64,000 bases of DNA from Streptomyces sp. CB02980 (lineage in GTDB: Bacteria > Actinomycetota > Actinomycetes > Streptomycetales > Streptomycetaceae). The notes under the pieces are model-generated. The model saw only the letters and a program-made list of their open reading frames with translations, did not search any database and was not told where the DNA came from. Each line of letters opens with the position of its first letter. Positions within the stretch are counted from its first letter, which is position 1. Shown piece after piece: positions 7,750 to 16,335 of the stretch. Both the position numbers and the translations under genes were made by a program. The DNA lies in contig NZ_JACSCH020000013.1 of the NCBI RefSeq assembly GCF_014451325.2, positions 124,001-188,000 on the forward strand, written 5' to 3'.

Positions 7750-9819
7750 TCATCTCCGCTGGGCGGGCGTCGCAGGGTTGGGAATGCGCCGGTTGAAGAC
7801 CCACACCCCCTGCGACTGTGTAGCACCCATGACTCGACCGGATGCCCGCAGCCATGGACTCGCCTTCTGGAACGGCGCGAAATTGTCGTTCGAGACGATG
7901 ATCCCGCCGACCTCTTCCGCGATGCTGATCACCAGGGCATCGCCTCGGCCCTCTGTTCCGGCCGGAGGTTGTACGACGGTGCCGTCGGCGATGGCTGCCT
8001 CCACGAGGGGTCGCTCCTCGGCGGACACGTCATGGCGCAGGGTGGCGTCGACCACCACATGGATGTCGCGCTCCGGATGCTTGAACCGCAGGGACCGGAC
8101 AGCCGCCTGCAGCGCCGCGAAGCTCGGACTGCCGCCCGCTGTACGCGGAGGCCGGCCGTTCCACGCGAGGTTGGACCCGTCGATGACGAGCGGGGCCGAC
8201 TCCGTGGCCCCGCCGACCGGCAGGGGAGCGGAGCTGGGGCGGGTGGGCTTGGGTGCGCCCGCGCTCTGGCTCCGGGGCCGGACCTGCTGGGGATGGGTCG
8301 GTGCGGTCGCAGGCCGGGCGGCCGGCGCGAGGGCGCGCAGCCGGTCGAGCTCTCTCCTCACCTCCGGCAGCACGTTCCCGTCCCCGAACACCTTCACGTC
8401 CTCGTCGAGGACGACCTCGCCGGTCTTCTGCAAGGTCGCCTTCACCGCCAGCAGACCCTCCCTGCTGTAGGTGTACTCCAGGTCGAAGACGCCGTCCTCG
8501 GCCGTGCATCGCCGGGGGTAGGTCAGGATCAGATCGGTCAGTTTCACGTTGTCCGGATGATCCACCTCGCGGTCGGGGTCCCCTTCCCAGACTTCGACGG
8601 TGAGCTGGGAGAGGTGATCCTTCGTCGGTTCGTACGACTTCACGCGCTGCTGCGGAAGTCGCTGGTTCCGGTCGATGACGGAGCTGAAGCTCCGCCTTCC
8701 TTCGCGGTTCTTGGTGACCGTACCCAGGGCGTGCGTGTTGACCACCCGGATGATGCTGTTCAGCTCGCCGTCCATGGCGGCGGCGCTGATGGCTGCTCCC
8801 TCGGACACCGCGGTCATCGGGTTGCAAAGAGCGCTGTCGACGAGTTCACAGTCGAGCGCCTCCGAGACCGCGGCACGCACCGCCGGAATCTGGCTGCTGC
8901 CACCGATCATCAGCACCGCGGTGAGGTCCCGCGGGTCGATCCTGGCCTGCTCCAGACACTCCTCCACCGGGTCGAGCGCACGGCTGATGAGATCCTGGAT
9001 GGCCTCGGAGAACTCGTCCTGCCCGATCTCCACGGCGACATCGTCGGGCGTCAGGACGCGGACCGACTCCTGATGGGAGAGCAGGATCTTGGCCCGCTCG
9101 ATCTCCAGGGCGAACATCCGCTTCTCGGATTCGCTCCAACGTCCGCGAGTCGGCGCCCGGTCGAGGACCATGCGGCGCAGCCGCTCGTCGATCTCCAGGC
9201 CACCGAGGCGGTTGACGCCACGGCTCGCCTTCTCGTCGAAGAAGCCGTCGTCGTGCAGAAGAAGCGTGGCGTCCATGGTGCCGCCGCCCCAGTCGAAGAC
9301 CAGGAACTCGCCGTCCGCCTCCATCTCGTGCGCGTACGCGATCGCCGCCGCGGTCGGCTCGTTCAGAAGGGTGCGAACCGTGATTCCCGCGGCGCGCGCG
9401 GCCTCTCGCGTCCGGAAACGGGCCGCTCCGGTCGCATTGGCGGGGACGGTGACGACGGCCTCCCGGATCTCGGTGGCTGCCTCCTCCTCCGCTGCCTCCG
9501 CGATGGCGTGGAAGACACCGGCGGCCGCGGTGGTCGCGGCGAACCGCTCGCCACCCAGCGTGACGAAAGGCTCCTCGCGCAGCATCCGCTTGCACGCCTC
9601 GACGGCCTGCTCGGAGCGGAGTTTCGCCTCCCAGCCGAACAGGGTGCCCGGCCGCAGGGAGCTTGTACCGACGACCGACGGGTACAGCAGTTCGAACCCG
9701 TCCCGTCGCCAATTGGCGTCCAGGCCCTGCCCGCCGATCTCCAGCACCTCGACGTACTCGCCGTTCCACTGGGCGGCGACCGAATTGGTGGTACCGAAAT
9801 CGATTCCGGCTGCCGTCAT
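7750..9819 (-). CDS. Hsp70-family protein fused to a C-terminal NYN/PIN-like RNase domain
   Basis: 689 residues from ATG 9819, which has a strong GGGGGAGGAAGC leader. The N-terminal ~390 residues are an Hsp70/actin-fold ATPase: GIDFGTTNSV at 4-13, phosphate-2 motif FDWGGGTMDAT near 175, and adenosine motif MIGGSSQIPAV near 302. The substrate-binding region is shorter and more divergent than in DnaK. After a Pro/Ala linker (~490-535) comes a domain starting LVIDGSNLAW (~541), with conserved acidic patches DATLRHD and GRGDAL and then IIVSNDNF. This layout is that of Zc3h12a/NYN ribonucleases. The fusion couples chaperone-type ATP sensing to a likely RNase, an architecture expected of a defence or stress effector. 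The start overlaps the stop of the upstream gene by 4 bp (ATGA), so the two are translationally coupled. The Hsp70 call is firm; the RNase call rests on motif pattern. Confidence 0.88.
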   Translation of the reverse strand: MTAAGIDFGTTNSVAAQWNGEYVEVLEIGGQGLDANWRRDGFELLYPSVVGTSSLRPGTLFGWEAKLRSEQAVEACKRMLREEPFVTLGGERFAATTAAAGVFHAIAEAAEEEAATEIREAVVTVPANATGAARFRTREAARAAGITVRTLLNEPTAAAIAYAHEMEADGEFLVFDWGGGTMDATLLLHDDGFFDEKASRGVNRLGGLEIDERLRRMVLDRAPTRGRWSESEKRMFALEIERAKILLSHQESVRVLTPDDVAVEIGQDEFSEAIQDLISRALDPVEECLEQARIDPRDLTAVLMIGGSSQIPAVRAAVSEALDCELVDSALCNPMTAVSEGAAISAAAMDGELNSIIRVVNTHALGTVTKNREGRRSFSSVIDRNQRLPQQRVKSYEPTKDHLSQLTVEVWEGDPDREVDHPDNVKLTDLILTYPRRCTAEDGVFDLEYTYSREGLLAVKATLQKTGEVVLDEDVKVFGDGNVLPEVRRELDRLRALAPAARPATAPTHPQQVRPRSQSAGAPKPTRPSSAPLPVGGATESAPLVIDGSNLAWNGRPPRTAGGSPSFAALQAAVRSLRFKHPERDIHVVVDATLRHDVSAEERPLVEAAIADGTVVQPPAGTEGRGDALVISIAEEVGGIIVSNDNFAPFQKASPWLRASGRVMGATQSQGVWVFNRRIPNPATPAQRR

Positions 9820-10448
9820 GCTTCCTCCCCCACCCTCACGCCCGCGGGCCCGGCGACACGTCGCAACTGGCCGGCGAGTATGACGTTTCCTGTCAACTCG
9901 TCCACGTACGCCGGGCTCAGTAGCTCGAAAGCGTCCCCCTCGCCTTCGGTCACCATGAACCGGTCGCTCTCCTCGGGCTCCGTCACCCGCAGTAGCCGCA
10001 GCTCCCGCAAGTGCTCCGCCATTGCCCCGTCGACGGTCTCGCGGCTGTCTCCGGCCCGGGACCAGAGGAGCGCATCGATCTCGGCGAGACGCCCGGCGAA
10101 CTGCGCGCGGGTACGGAACTCGTCCAGGACCGCCCTGCGTACCGCTGCCGTGAGTGCGGCGGCGGGCGCCTCGCCGGCCCCGGCCGCCTCCAGGGCCTCC
10201 GGCACGCGGGCGGCCACTCCCTTGATCAGTGTCATCGCGTCGATCGGGTCGGGCCGGGGCGGTGTATCGGTGACGCCGCACCCCGAAGGCTGGACCGTAG
10301 CGTCCGCACGCCGCTCCCGGCGTCGTTTGAGCCCCCCGACCTTGTGCGCCGGCGGTGAGTGCTTCTCACCGGGCTGTGTCCGGCCGCACGCGGGGCACGG
10401 ACGGTGTGGTTGTTCCCTCTTGGGAATCCTCTTCTTGTTGGGACGCAT
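9816..10448 (-). CDS. Small protein coupled to Hsp70; possible chaperone cofactor
   Basis: 210 residues from ATG 10448. The first ~40 residues are basic with a CPAC knuckle. The rest is mainly helical (MTLIKGVAARVPEAL onward) and ends in a beta-like stretch, GQLRRVAGPAGVRV. That ending and the position directly before an Hsp70 gene (4-bp stop/start overlap at 9816-9819) are reminiscent of GrpE nucleotide exchange factors. The usual GrpE coiled coil and the RPA.V.V ending are not clearly present, so I do not assign the family. It sits 60 bp downstream of the frameshifted gene. A role as partner or regulator of the Hsp70-RNase protein is inference from gene order. Confidence 0.7.
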   Translation of the reverse strand: MRPNKKRIPKREQPHRPCPACGRTQPGEKHSPPAHKVGGLKRRRERRADATVQPSGCGVTDTPPRPDPIDAMTLIKGVAARVPEALEAAGAGEAPAAALTAAVRRAVLDEFRTRAQFAGRLAEIDALLWSRAGDSRETVDGAMAEHLRELRLLRVTEPEESDRFMVTEGEGDAFELLSPAYVDELTGNVILAGQLRRVAGPAGVRVGEEA

Positions 10449-10508
10449 CAGGCCTGCTCTGCTTCGTTCGGCTGGGGAAGATGGTTCAGGACGACGGCTC
10501 GGACGGGC

Positions 10509-12199
10509 TCACTGTGCGGAATGATGACGGTCGAGGCGCGGCGCGGTGGTCCGGAAGTCGTCCAGCAGCTCGACGGCGGCACGGGCGCGGATGGCCTCCA
10601 ACTCGCCGCCGCTCGTCACTGGAGTCCGACGCGGAAGAGCTTCCAGCGGAGGCACCAGATGCCGTGGCACCTCGGAGGGTATGACGTATCGGGACGCATC
10701 GGGCGGCAACTGATAGAAAACGTCCCAGCCCGCGTCCCCGCGCAGCGCGTCCTGGATACGCCCTTCGGCTATGTTCAGCTCCGATTGCGCCCTGGTGTCG
10801 CCGTCGTGCTGCCGGTACACCTCCCGGCAGTGCTCTTCCCATCCGTCGGCTCCGTGCTCCATGCCGATATCGAGGAAGGGGTTGCTGAACGCGCCGCGGG
10901 AGTTGGTACTCGCCCCTCTCCAGGCACGAAGCAGCCGGAGGTTGCGCTCGGCGACGGCCCCGCCCTGAGCCGCCGCCAACTCGGCGCTCTCCAAGGCGGC
11001 GTCGAGGAACTTGCCCCGCGTGCTGGGGGAAACGGTCCGCCGGCTCTGCTCCACAGCCGCGTATGCCGACAGGGCGTGTGCCTCCTGAATCAACTCCGCC
11101 GGCACCTTGCGGTGGTTCCTGGACAGAGTGAGCGAGTGAGCTTGTTCGGCCGCTGCCTCCGGATCGCCGGACTTGATGAGGTCGTAGGCACGGTTCAGGG
11201 CGGCAAGGGCGTAGAACGGGCTCCGGCCTGCGTCGACAAGTCCGGCCGGATGCCACAGGGCGGCCATCAGCGTCCAGAGCCCTCGTTCCTCGGCCAGAGC
11301 CAGTGGCCATTGCCCGAGCTGTGCACCGGACCTGAGGTTGCGCAGCTCGATCTGCTGGGGACGGGGCAGAACTGCGTCGAGTGCGTCCAAGGCGGTCAGG
11401 TCGCCGTCCATGACGACGTCGTACAACAGGTCCCACACATCGTCCGGCTCCTGCCGGACGAGCGTGTGACCGTGGCGGAAGGACCATCGGCGCAGATGCG
11501 CCTGCCAGTCGAGGCGCTCGGCCTGCTCGACGGTGATGTCGGCGGGGGTGAGGCGGGCACGTAGGTACAGGCCCTCTTCCTCGTCTCGCTCTTCCCACGG
11601 TGCGTCCTCGACCATGAGGCCACCATGGTCGATCAGATCATCTATGACGGACAGGGGCGCCCATGCGAGAAGCTCGTCGAGAAACCGGTTCGGCACGGGT
11701 ATCGCGCCACGCGTGGCCGCGGTCGCGAAGAGGCTGAAGGCCGGCCGCCCGACACCGCGTGGGACCGCGTACTGACGAGGTCCAGGCCGGGCGCCGTCGA
11801 GCACAGCACTCTGCACCGTTCGAGTCCCGGCTCGTTGAGCCATCGCACATCGGTGGCCCAGAGGTTCCTCAGGTGGCCGAGGACCGACTCCGGTGGCAGG
11901 AGAGTCAGGCCCGAGCGCACCACTGCCAGCAGGGCCTCGCGGTCCGGGTCGCCCTCGATGGCCTGTGCGAGGGTCACCCGTTCCGCCTCGGAGTTCCCGG
12001 CGGTGGACACGATTTCCCGCAGCATGGCCAGAACGGCTTCGACCGCCTCGCCGCCACCGACCCCGAGCCAGCGCCACTTACGCTGGGCGAAACCGCTGAC
12101 GTTGGAGGTTTCCCCGGTCTCCCGACCTTCACGTGCGCGTCTCAGACGCTCCTGTTCGGCAGCCTTCGCCGCCTGTCGAGCAGCGACCGGATCCGTCAT
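10509..12199 (-). pseudogene. Helical protein of unknown function, interrupted by a frameshift near 11775
   Basis: First gene of the accessory operon. From ATG 12199 (GGGG 6 nt upstream) the frame reads MTDPVAARQAAKAAEQERL and stays sensible to LCSTAPGLDL. It then becomes Arg/Ser/Pro-rich nonsense typical of an off-frame. The adjacent frame resumes a sensible protein (RQYAVPRGVGRPAFSLF) that continues to the stop at 10509. The 1691-bp span is one base short of 564 codons, so a single lost base around 11774-11785 explains it. The joined product would be about 563 residues, charged at the N-terminus and largely alpha-helical, perhaps repeat-like. I recognise no enzyme motif. Either the gene is newly broken, or this is a sequencing error, or less likely a programmed shift. 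As the operon leader it may be a sensor or adaptor, which is a guess. Confidence 0.68.
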
Positions 12200-12351
12200 G
12201 TCGTACACCCCGACAGGGTATCCGGGTGATCTGGCAATCCATACGGCCGCCTACATATCGTGACCATGGTGCGAAGCACGGATGCCGCCCCTCCCCGACC
12301 CGATTCCGACGGTTCGCACGGGAAGGAGCGGCATTGCGCTCTGACGGACAA

Positions 12352-13881
12352 TCAGATGTCCCGGAAGATCTCGATCTGCGCGCCGATCGAGTTCAGGCGC
12401 TCCGCCAGGTCCTCGTAGCCGCGGTTGATGACGTACACGTTCCGGAGGACCGACGTGCCCTCGGCGGCCATCATCGCGAGGAGGACGACCACCGCGGGGC
12501 GCAGGGCCGGCGGGCACATCATCTCGGCGGCGCGCCAGCGGGTGGGGCCCTCCACGAGGACCCGGTGGGGGTCGAGGAGCTGGAGGCGGCCGCCGAGGCG
12601 GTTGAGGTCCGTGAGGTAGATGGCCCGGTTGTCGTAGACCCAGTCGTGGATCAGCGTCTTGCCCTGCGCCGTGGCCGCGATCGCCGCGAAGAAGGGGACG
12701 TTGTCGATGTTCAGGCCGGGGAACGGCATCGGGTGGATCTTGTCGATCGGCGCCTCCAGCTTGGAGGGGCGGACCGTCAGGTCGACCAGGCGCGTCCGGC
12801 CGTTGTCCGCCGGGTACTCGGCCGAGCGGTCGTGGTCGAGGCCCATCTCCTCCAGGACCGCGAGCTCGATCTCCATGAACTCGATCGGGACCCGGCGGAT
12901 CGTCAGCTCCGACTCGGTGACCACCGCGGCGGCGAGCAGGCTCATCGCCTCGACCGGGTCCTCGGAGGGGGAGTAGTCGACGTCCACGTCGATCTGCGGC
13001 ACGCCGTGCACGGTGAGGGTGGTGGTGCCGATGCCGTCCACCCGTACGCCCAGGGCCTCCAGGAAGAAGCACAGGTCCTGGACCATGTAGTTGGAGGAGG
13101 CGTTGCGGATGACGGTCACGCCGTCGTGGCGGGCGGCCGCGAGCAGGGCGTTCTCGGTCACGGTGTCGCCGCGCTCGGTCAGCACGATCGGGCGGTCGGG
13201 GGAGACGGAGCGCTCGACCTGGGCGTGGTAGATGCCCTCGGTCGCGGTGATGTCGAGGCCGAAGCGGCGCAGCGCGATCATGTGCGGCTCGATGGTGCGC
13301 GTACCGAGGTCGCAGCCGCCGGCGTACGGCAGCTTGAAGCGGTCCATGCGGTGCAGCAGCGGGCCGAGGAACATGATGATCGAGCGGGTGCGGATCGCGG
13401 CCTCGGCGTCCATCGAGTCCATGTCCAGCTCGGCCGGCGGCACGATCTCCAGGTCGACGCCGTCGTTCACCCAGCGGGTGCGCACCCCGATGGAGTTGAG
13501 CACCTCAAGGAGCCGGAAGACCTCCTCGATGCGGGCGACCCGGCGCAGGACCGTGCGGCCCTTGTTGAGGAGGGAGGCGCAGAGCAGTGCGACACAGGCG
13601 TTCTTGCTCGTCTTGACGTCGATGGCGCCCGAGAGACGGCGGCGGCCGACGACCCTGAGGTGCATCGGTCCCGCGTAACCCAGGGACACGATCTCGCTGT
13701 CGAGGGCTTCGCCGATCCGGGCGATCATCTCAAGGCTGATGTTCTGGTTGCCGCGCTCGATCCGGTTGACGGCGCTCTGGCTCGTGGCCAGTGCGTCGGC
13801 GAGCTGCGTCTGTGTCCAGCCGCGGTGCTGCCGGGCGTCACGGATGAGCTTGCCGATGCGTACGAGGTAGTCGTCTGCCAT
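12352..13881 (-). CDS. XRE-type HTH domain fused to a MurA-like enolpyruvyl transferase
   Basis: 509 residues. Residues 1-60 form an XRE/Cro helix-turn-helix (TQTQLADALATSQSAVNRIE). The remainder is homologous to UDP-GlcNAc enolpyruvyl transferase (MurA), with Lys-Asn in TSKNACVAL and GGCDLGTR, which carries the Cys at the catalytic Cys115 position. An Asp in PGLNIDN sits where the general base Asp305 would be. The downstream TIEPH replaces the usual PVDLH, so the active site is altered around a retained Cys. S. coelicolor has a similar fusion at the corresponding place (SCO5998), distinct from its main murA. It may be a cell-wall-precursor-sensing regulator rather than a second biosynthetic enzyme. 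A palindrome lies 12 bp upstream of the ATG, and no clear Shine-Dalgarno precedes it, so the leader may be very short. Confidence 0.9.
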   Translation of the reverse strand: MADDYLVRIGKLIRDARQHRGWTQTQLADALATSQSAVNRIERGNQNISLEMIARIGEALDSEIVSLGYAGPMHLRVVGRRRLSGAIDVKTSKNACVALLCASLLNKGRTVLRRVARIEEVFRLLEVLNSIGVRTRWVNDGVDLEIVPPAELDMDSMDAEAAIRTRSIIMFLGPLLHRMDRFKLPYAGGCDLGTRTIEPHMIALRRFGLDITATEGIYHAQVERSVSPDRPIVLTERGDTVTENALLAAARHDGVTVIRNASSNYMVQDLCFFLEALGVRVDGIGTTTLTVHGVPQIDVDVDYSPSEDPVEAMSLLAAAVVTESELTIRRVPIEFMEIELAVLEEMGLDHDRSAEYPADNGRTRLVDLTVRPSKLEAPIDKIHPMPFPGLNIDNVPFFAAIAATAQGKTLIHDWVYDNRAIYLTDLNRLGGRLQLLDPHRVLVEGPTRWRAAEMMCPPALRPAVVVLLAMMAAEGTSVLRNVYVINRGYEDLAERLNSIGAQIEIFRDI

Positions 13882-13892
13882 GGCGTCACGTT

Positions 13893-13908
13893 ATCTCAGA
13901 TATGAGAT
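13893..13908. promoter_or_regulatory. Palindrome just upstream of the XRE-MurA gene
   Basis: ATCTCA and TGAGAT flank a GATA spacer, 12 bp before the ATG at 13881 and in the expected promoter position. Since the downstream protein carries its own HTH domain, this is a candidate autoregulatory operator. The arms resemble those of the palindrome upstream of acnA at 17461. Confidence 0.5.
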
Positions 13909-13932
13909 GGTGCCTGCCGTTGGGGTAGGCCG

Positions 13933-14289
13933 TCAGAGTGACAGGCTGTGCGCGGTCGGGTGACGCGGCTCGTACAGGGGGAGTTCGGTCCCGCTCGGCA
14001 GCCGTACAGCGGCGAGCAGGCCCCAGCCCTGGTCGGTGATGGCGCGTGAGATCTCCGCACCCCGGTCCTCGAGGTCCTTCAGGGTCGCGGCGAGGTCGTC
14101 GCACATGAGGTAGAGCTCGTGCTTCGGCTCCTCCGTCGTCGGGTGGACGGCGACCTCGGCGGGCGGCAGCTTGAAGATGAGCCAGCCGCGCCCGGCGTCC
14201 ACGTGCGGGAAGCCGGCGACGTCCTTGAGGAAGGCCCGGTCGGCCTCCGCGTCCCGCGTGTAGAGAATCACATGCGCGCCACTGAACAT
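13933..14289 (-). CDS. VOC (glyoxalase/bleomycin-resistance fold) family protein
   Basis: 118 residues from ATG 14289. The protein has the paired beta-alpha-beta-beta-beta pattern of the vicinal oxygen chelate superfamily: AHVILYTRDAEADRAFLKDV at the start, GWLIFKLPPAEVAVHP mid-way, ELYLMCDDLAATLKDLEDRG in the second half, and LPSGTELPLYEPRHP at the end. Metal-binding positions may be partly kept (His in AHVIL, Glu in ELYLM or ELPLYE). The substrate cannot be read from sequence. It is encoded 84 bp downstream of the amidohydrolase on the same strand. A GTG at 14313 would add eight residues. Confidence 0.85.
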   Translation of the reverse strand: MFSGAHVILYTRDAEADRAFLKDVAGFPHVDAGRGWLIFKLPPAEVAVHPTTEEPKHELYLMCDDLAATLKDLEDRGAEISRAITDQGWGLLAAVRLPSGTELPLYEPRHPTAHSLSL

Positions 14290-14373
14290 GTCCCGATCGT
14301 CCGCCGCCCGCACGGCCGCGGCAATTCGTCCGCGGCCGTACGGGCGGGTGCGAGGGGATCGAGGGGTGAGGGC

Positions 14374-16251
14374 TCAGTGCGCCGCGCAGCCGCACGCCCG
14401 GTGCCGGCCGCCGTGCACCGCCGCGTACGTCGAGGGCCGCGGCGCGGACGCCGCGCGGGCCAGCCCCGCGGAGGCCGAACGCCCCGAGGCCGACTCCGCG
14501 TCGTGGACCACGCGGCCCCCGACCAGGGTGAGCCGCACCGCGGTGTCACTGATGTCCGCGACCGGACATTTCATTACATCCCGGTCGAGGACCAGCAGAT
14601 CGGCGGCCCGGCCCTCCCGGATCGTCCCGGTCTCCCCGTCCATCCGCAGCTGCCAGGCCGTGCCGTACGTGTGCATCCGCAGCGTCGAGGCGCGGCTCAG
14701 GCCCTCCAGCTCGCGGTGGAGCGGCCCCTGGCCGTACGCCCCCTGCCGGTCGATCGCGGTCCTGATCTGGTTCCACACCTGGAGCGCGTCCACCGGCCAG
14801 TCCGAGCCGCCCGAGAGTACGGCGCCGTGGCGTTCCAGCGAGCGCGCCGGGTACATCCACCGGTGCCGCTCGGGCCCGATGTACGGCAGGAGCGCCTCCA
14901 TCGTCCAGGTGTCCGCGGAAGCCCACTGCAGCTGCATGCAGGCCGCCACGCCCAGTTGGGCGAAGCGCCGCAGATCGGCCGGGTCCACCAGCTGGAGATG
15001 GGCGACGGCGTTGCGCGGGTCGCGCAGCCCGGTGGCGCGGCGGGCGTACGCGTATCCGTCGAGTGCCGTCCGTACGGCCCGGTCGCCCAGGCCGTGGGCG
15101 TGCATCTGCCAGCCGGCCCGGTTGAAGGTGGCCGACAGCCGTCCGTAGTCCTGGGCCGAGACGTACAGTTCGCCCCTGTTGGTGGTGGGTCGTCCCTCAC
15201 CGTCCAGATACGGATCGAGGAGCGCCGCCGTCTGCGCCGGGTACTCGATCACCCCGTCGAGGAACACCTTGATCATCCCGAAGCGCAGCCCCCGCACGTC
15301 GCCGAACTCCCGGCGCAGCCCCCGGGCGTACGCGAGCGCCGCCGCCGGGTCCTTCGCCTGGTCCGGGTCGAGCCGGATCGCCGGGACGATCCGCTGCGGC
15401 AGCTTCCCGGCAGTCGCGAGCGCCCGGTACGTGCTCAGCTCTCCGCGCCCGACCAGGGCGTCCATCATCGTGGTGACCCCCGAGGCCGCCGCCTGGGCGA
15501 GCACCCGCGCGCACGCCGCGACCAGCTCGGCCTCGCTCGGCTCCGGGATGTGCCGGGTCACCAGCGGCTGGGCGTCGTCCTTGAGGACGCCGGTCGGCCG
15601 GCCGTCCGCGCCCTTCACGATCTTCCCGCCCGCCGGGTCCGGCGTGGCGGCCGTGATGCCGGCGGTCTCCAGCGCGCGGCCGTTGACCCAGATGTTGTGG
15701 CCGTCGCCGCCGACCAGGGCGATCGGACGGCGGGTGGGCAGGGCGTCGAGCAGCGAGTGGTGGGGGAGCGAGCCCTGCGGCAGCAGGCCGATCGGGTTCC
15801 AGTCCTCCACCACCAGCCAGCCGTCCGGTTCCTGCCCCGGGCTGTCCTTCAGGAAGCCGGTCAGGATCGCGAGCAGCTCCTCCCGCGTCGTCTCCGCCCC
15901 TTCGAGTGAGGGCCGCAGCGAGCGGCTGCCCGCGCCCAGGGGGTGGACGTGACCGTCGTGGATGCCGCTCATCACGGTCCCGCCGCGCGCGTCGACGACC
16001 TCGGTGTCCCGGCCGACGAGGCGGCGCAGTTCGCTGCCCCGCCCGGTCGCCAGGATCCGGCCGTCGCGGCCGACGGCCACGGCCTCGACGGGACGGCCGC
16101 CGGACCGGCCGGTGAACACCCGGGCGTTGTGCACGACCAGCGCGGCCGACCGGGGGCGCGAGCCCGCCGCCGCGGGGCTCCCGGCGACCCCGACGAGACC
16201 CGCCGCACCGGCGGCGGCGAGAACGGTGCGCCGGCTCAGGGAAGAAGTCAT
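14374..16251 (-). CDS. Tat-exported amidohydrolase, YtcJ-like (amidohydrolase family 3)
   Basis: 625 residues from ATG 16251, with GGAG 5 nt upstream. The N-terminus is a twin-arginine signal (SLSRRTVLAAAGAAGLVGVAG), predicting export of a folded metal enzyme. The mature part begins with the urease-type beta domain (LVVHNARVFTG). It contains GGTVMSGIHDGHVHPLGAG with the HxH metal pair, further His residues (HAHGLGDRAV, AHLQLVDP), GGSDWPV with the metal Asp, and ends with EGRAADLLVLDRDV. This is the layout of YtcJ/amidohydrolase_3 enzymes, which cleave cyclic amides or related C-N bonds. The substrate is unknown. It is divergent from a LacI-type regulator across 84 bp, which probably controls it. 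Confidence 0.9.
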   Translation of the reverse strand: MTSSLSRRTVLAAAGAAGLVGVAGSPAAAGSRPRSAALVVHNARVFTGRSGGRPVEAVAVGRDGRILATGRGSELRRLVGRDTEVVDARGGTVMSGIHDGHVHPLGAGSRSLRPSLEGAETTREELLAILTGFLKDSPGQEPDGWLVVEDWNPIGLLPQGSLPHHSLLDALPTRRPIALVGGDGHNIWVNGRALETAGITAATPDPAGGKIVKGADGRPTGVLKDDAQPLVTRHIPEPSEAELVAACARVLAQAAASGVTTMMDALVGRGELSTYRALATAGKLPQRIVPAIRLDPDQAKDPAAALAYARGLRREFGDVRGLRFGMIKVFLDGVIEYPAQTAALLDPYLDGEGRPTTNRGELYVSAQDYGRLSATFNRAGWQMHAHGLGDRAVRTALDGYAYARRATGLRDPRNAVAHLQLVDPADLRRFAQLGVAACMQLQWASADTWTMEALLPYIGPERHRWMYPARSLERHGAVLSGGSDWPVDALQVWNQIRTAIDRQGAYGQGPLHRELEGLSRASTLRMHTYGTAWQLRMDGETGTIREGRAADLLVLDRDVMKCPVADISDTAVRLTLVGGRVVHDAESASGRSASAGLARAASAPRPSTYAAVHGGRHRACGCAAH

Positions 16252-16288
16252 GACCACTCCAAACATTGGCTGTGGCCGGACGCTCGCT

Positions 16289-16305
16289 GATTAACGTCGT
16301 AACCA
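16289..16305. promoter_or_regulatory. Candidate LacI-type operator in the divergent promoter region
   Basis: TTAACG-T-CGTAA, an imperfect palindrome within 16289-16305, lies in the 84-bp gap between the amidohydrolase and the LacI-type gene. LacI-family proteins usually bind such short palindromes near their own promoter. The match is suggestive only. Confidence 0.3.
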
Positions 16306-16335
16306 GTACCCTCCCCGGACCGCGAAATCCGTACG

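Noticed and set aside
9816..10448. Naming this gene grpE
   Set aside because: Only position next to Hsp70 and a vague C-terminal resemblance support it; the GrpE coiled coil and RPA motif are not clear.
10509..12199. Two separate genes (188-codon and 522-codon frames)
   Set aside because: Each frame is sensible on only one side of about 11775 and degenerate on the other, which fits one gene with a single-base shift better.
1..12199. Prophage or transposon
   Set aside because: No integrase, transposase, capsid, portal or terminase genes, no tRNA and no terminal repeats were visible in the window.
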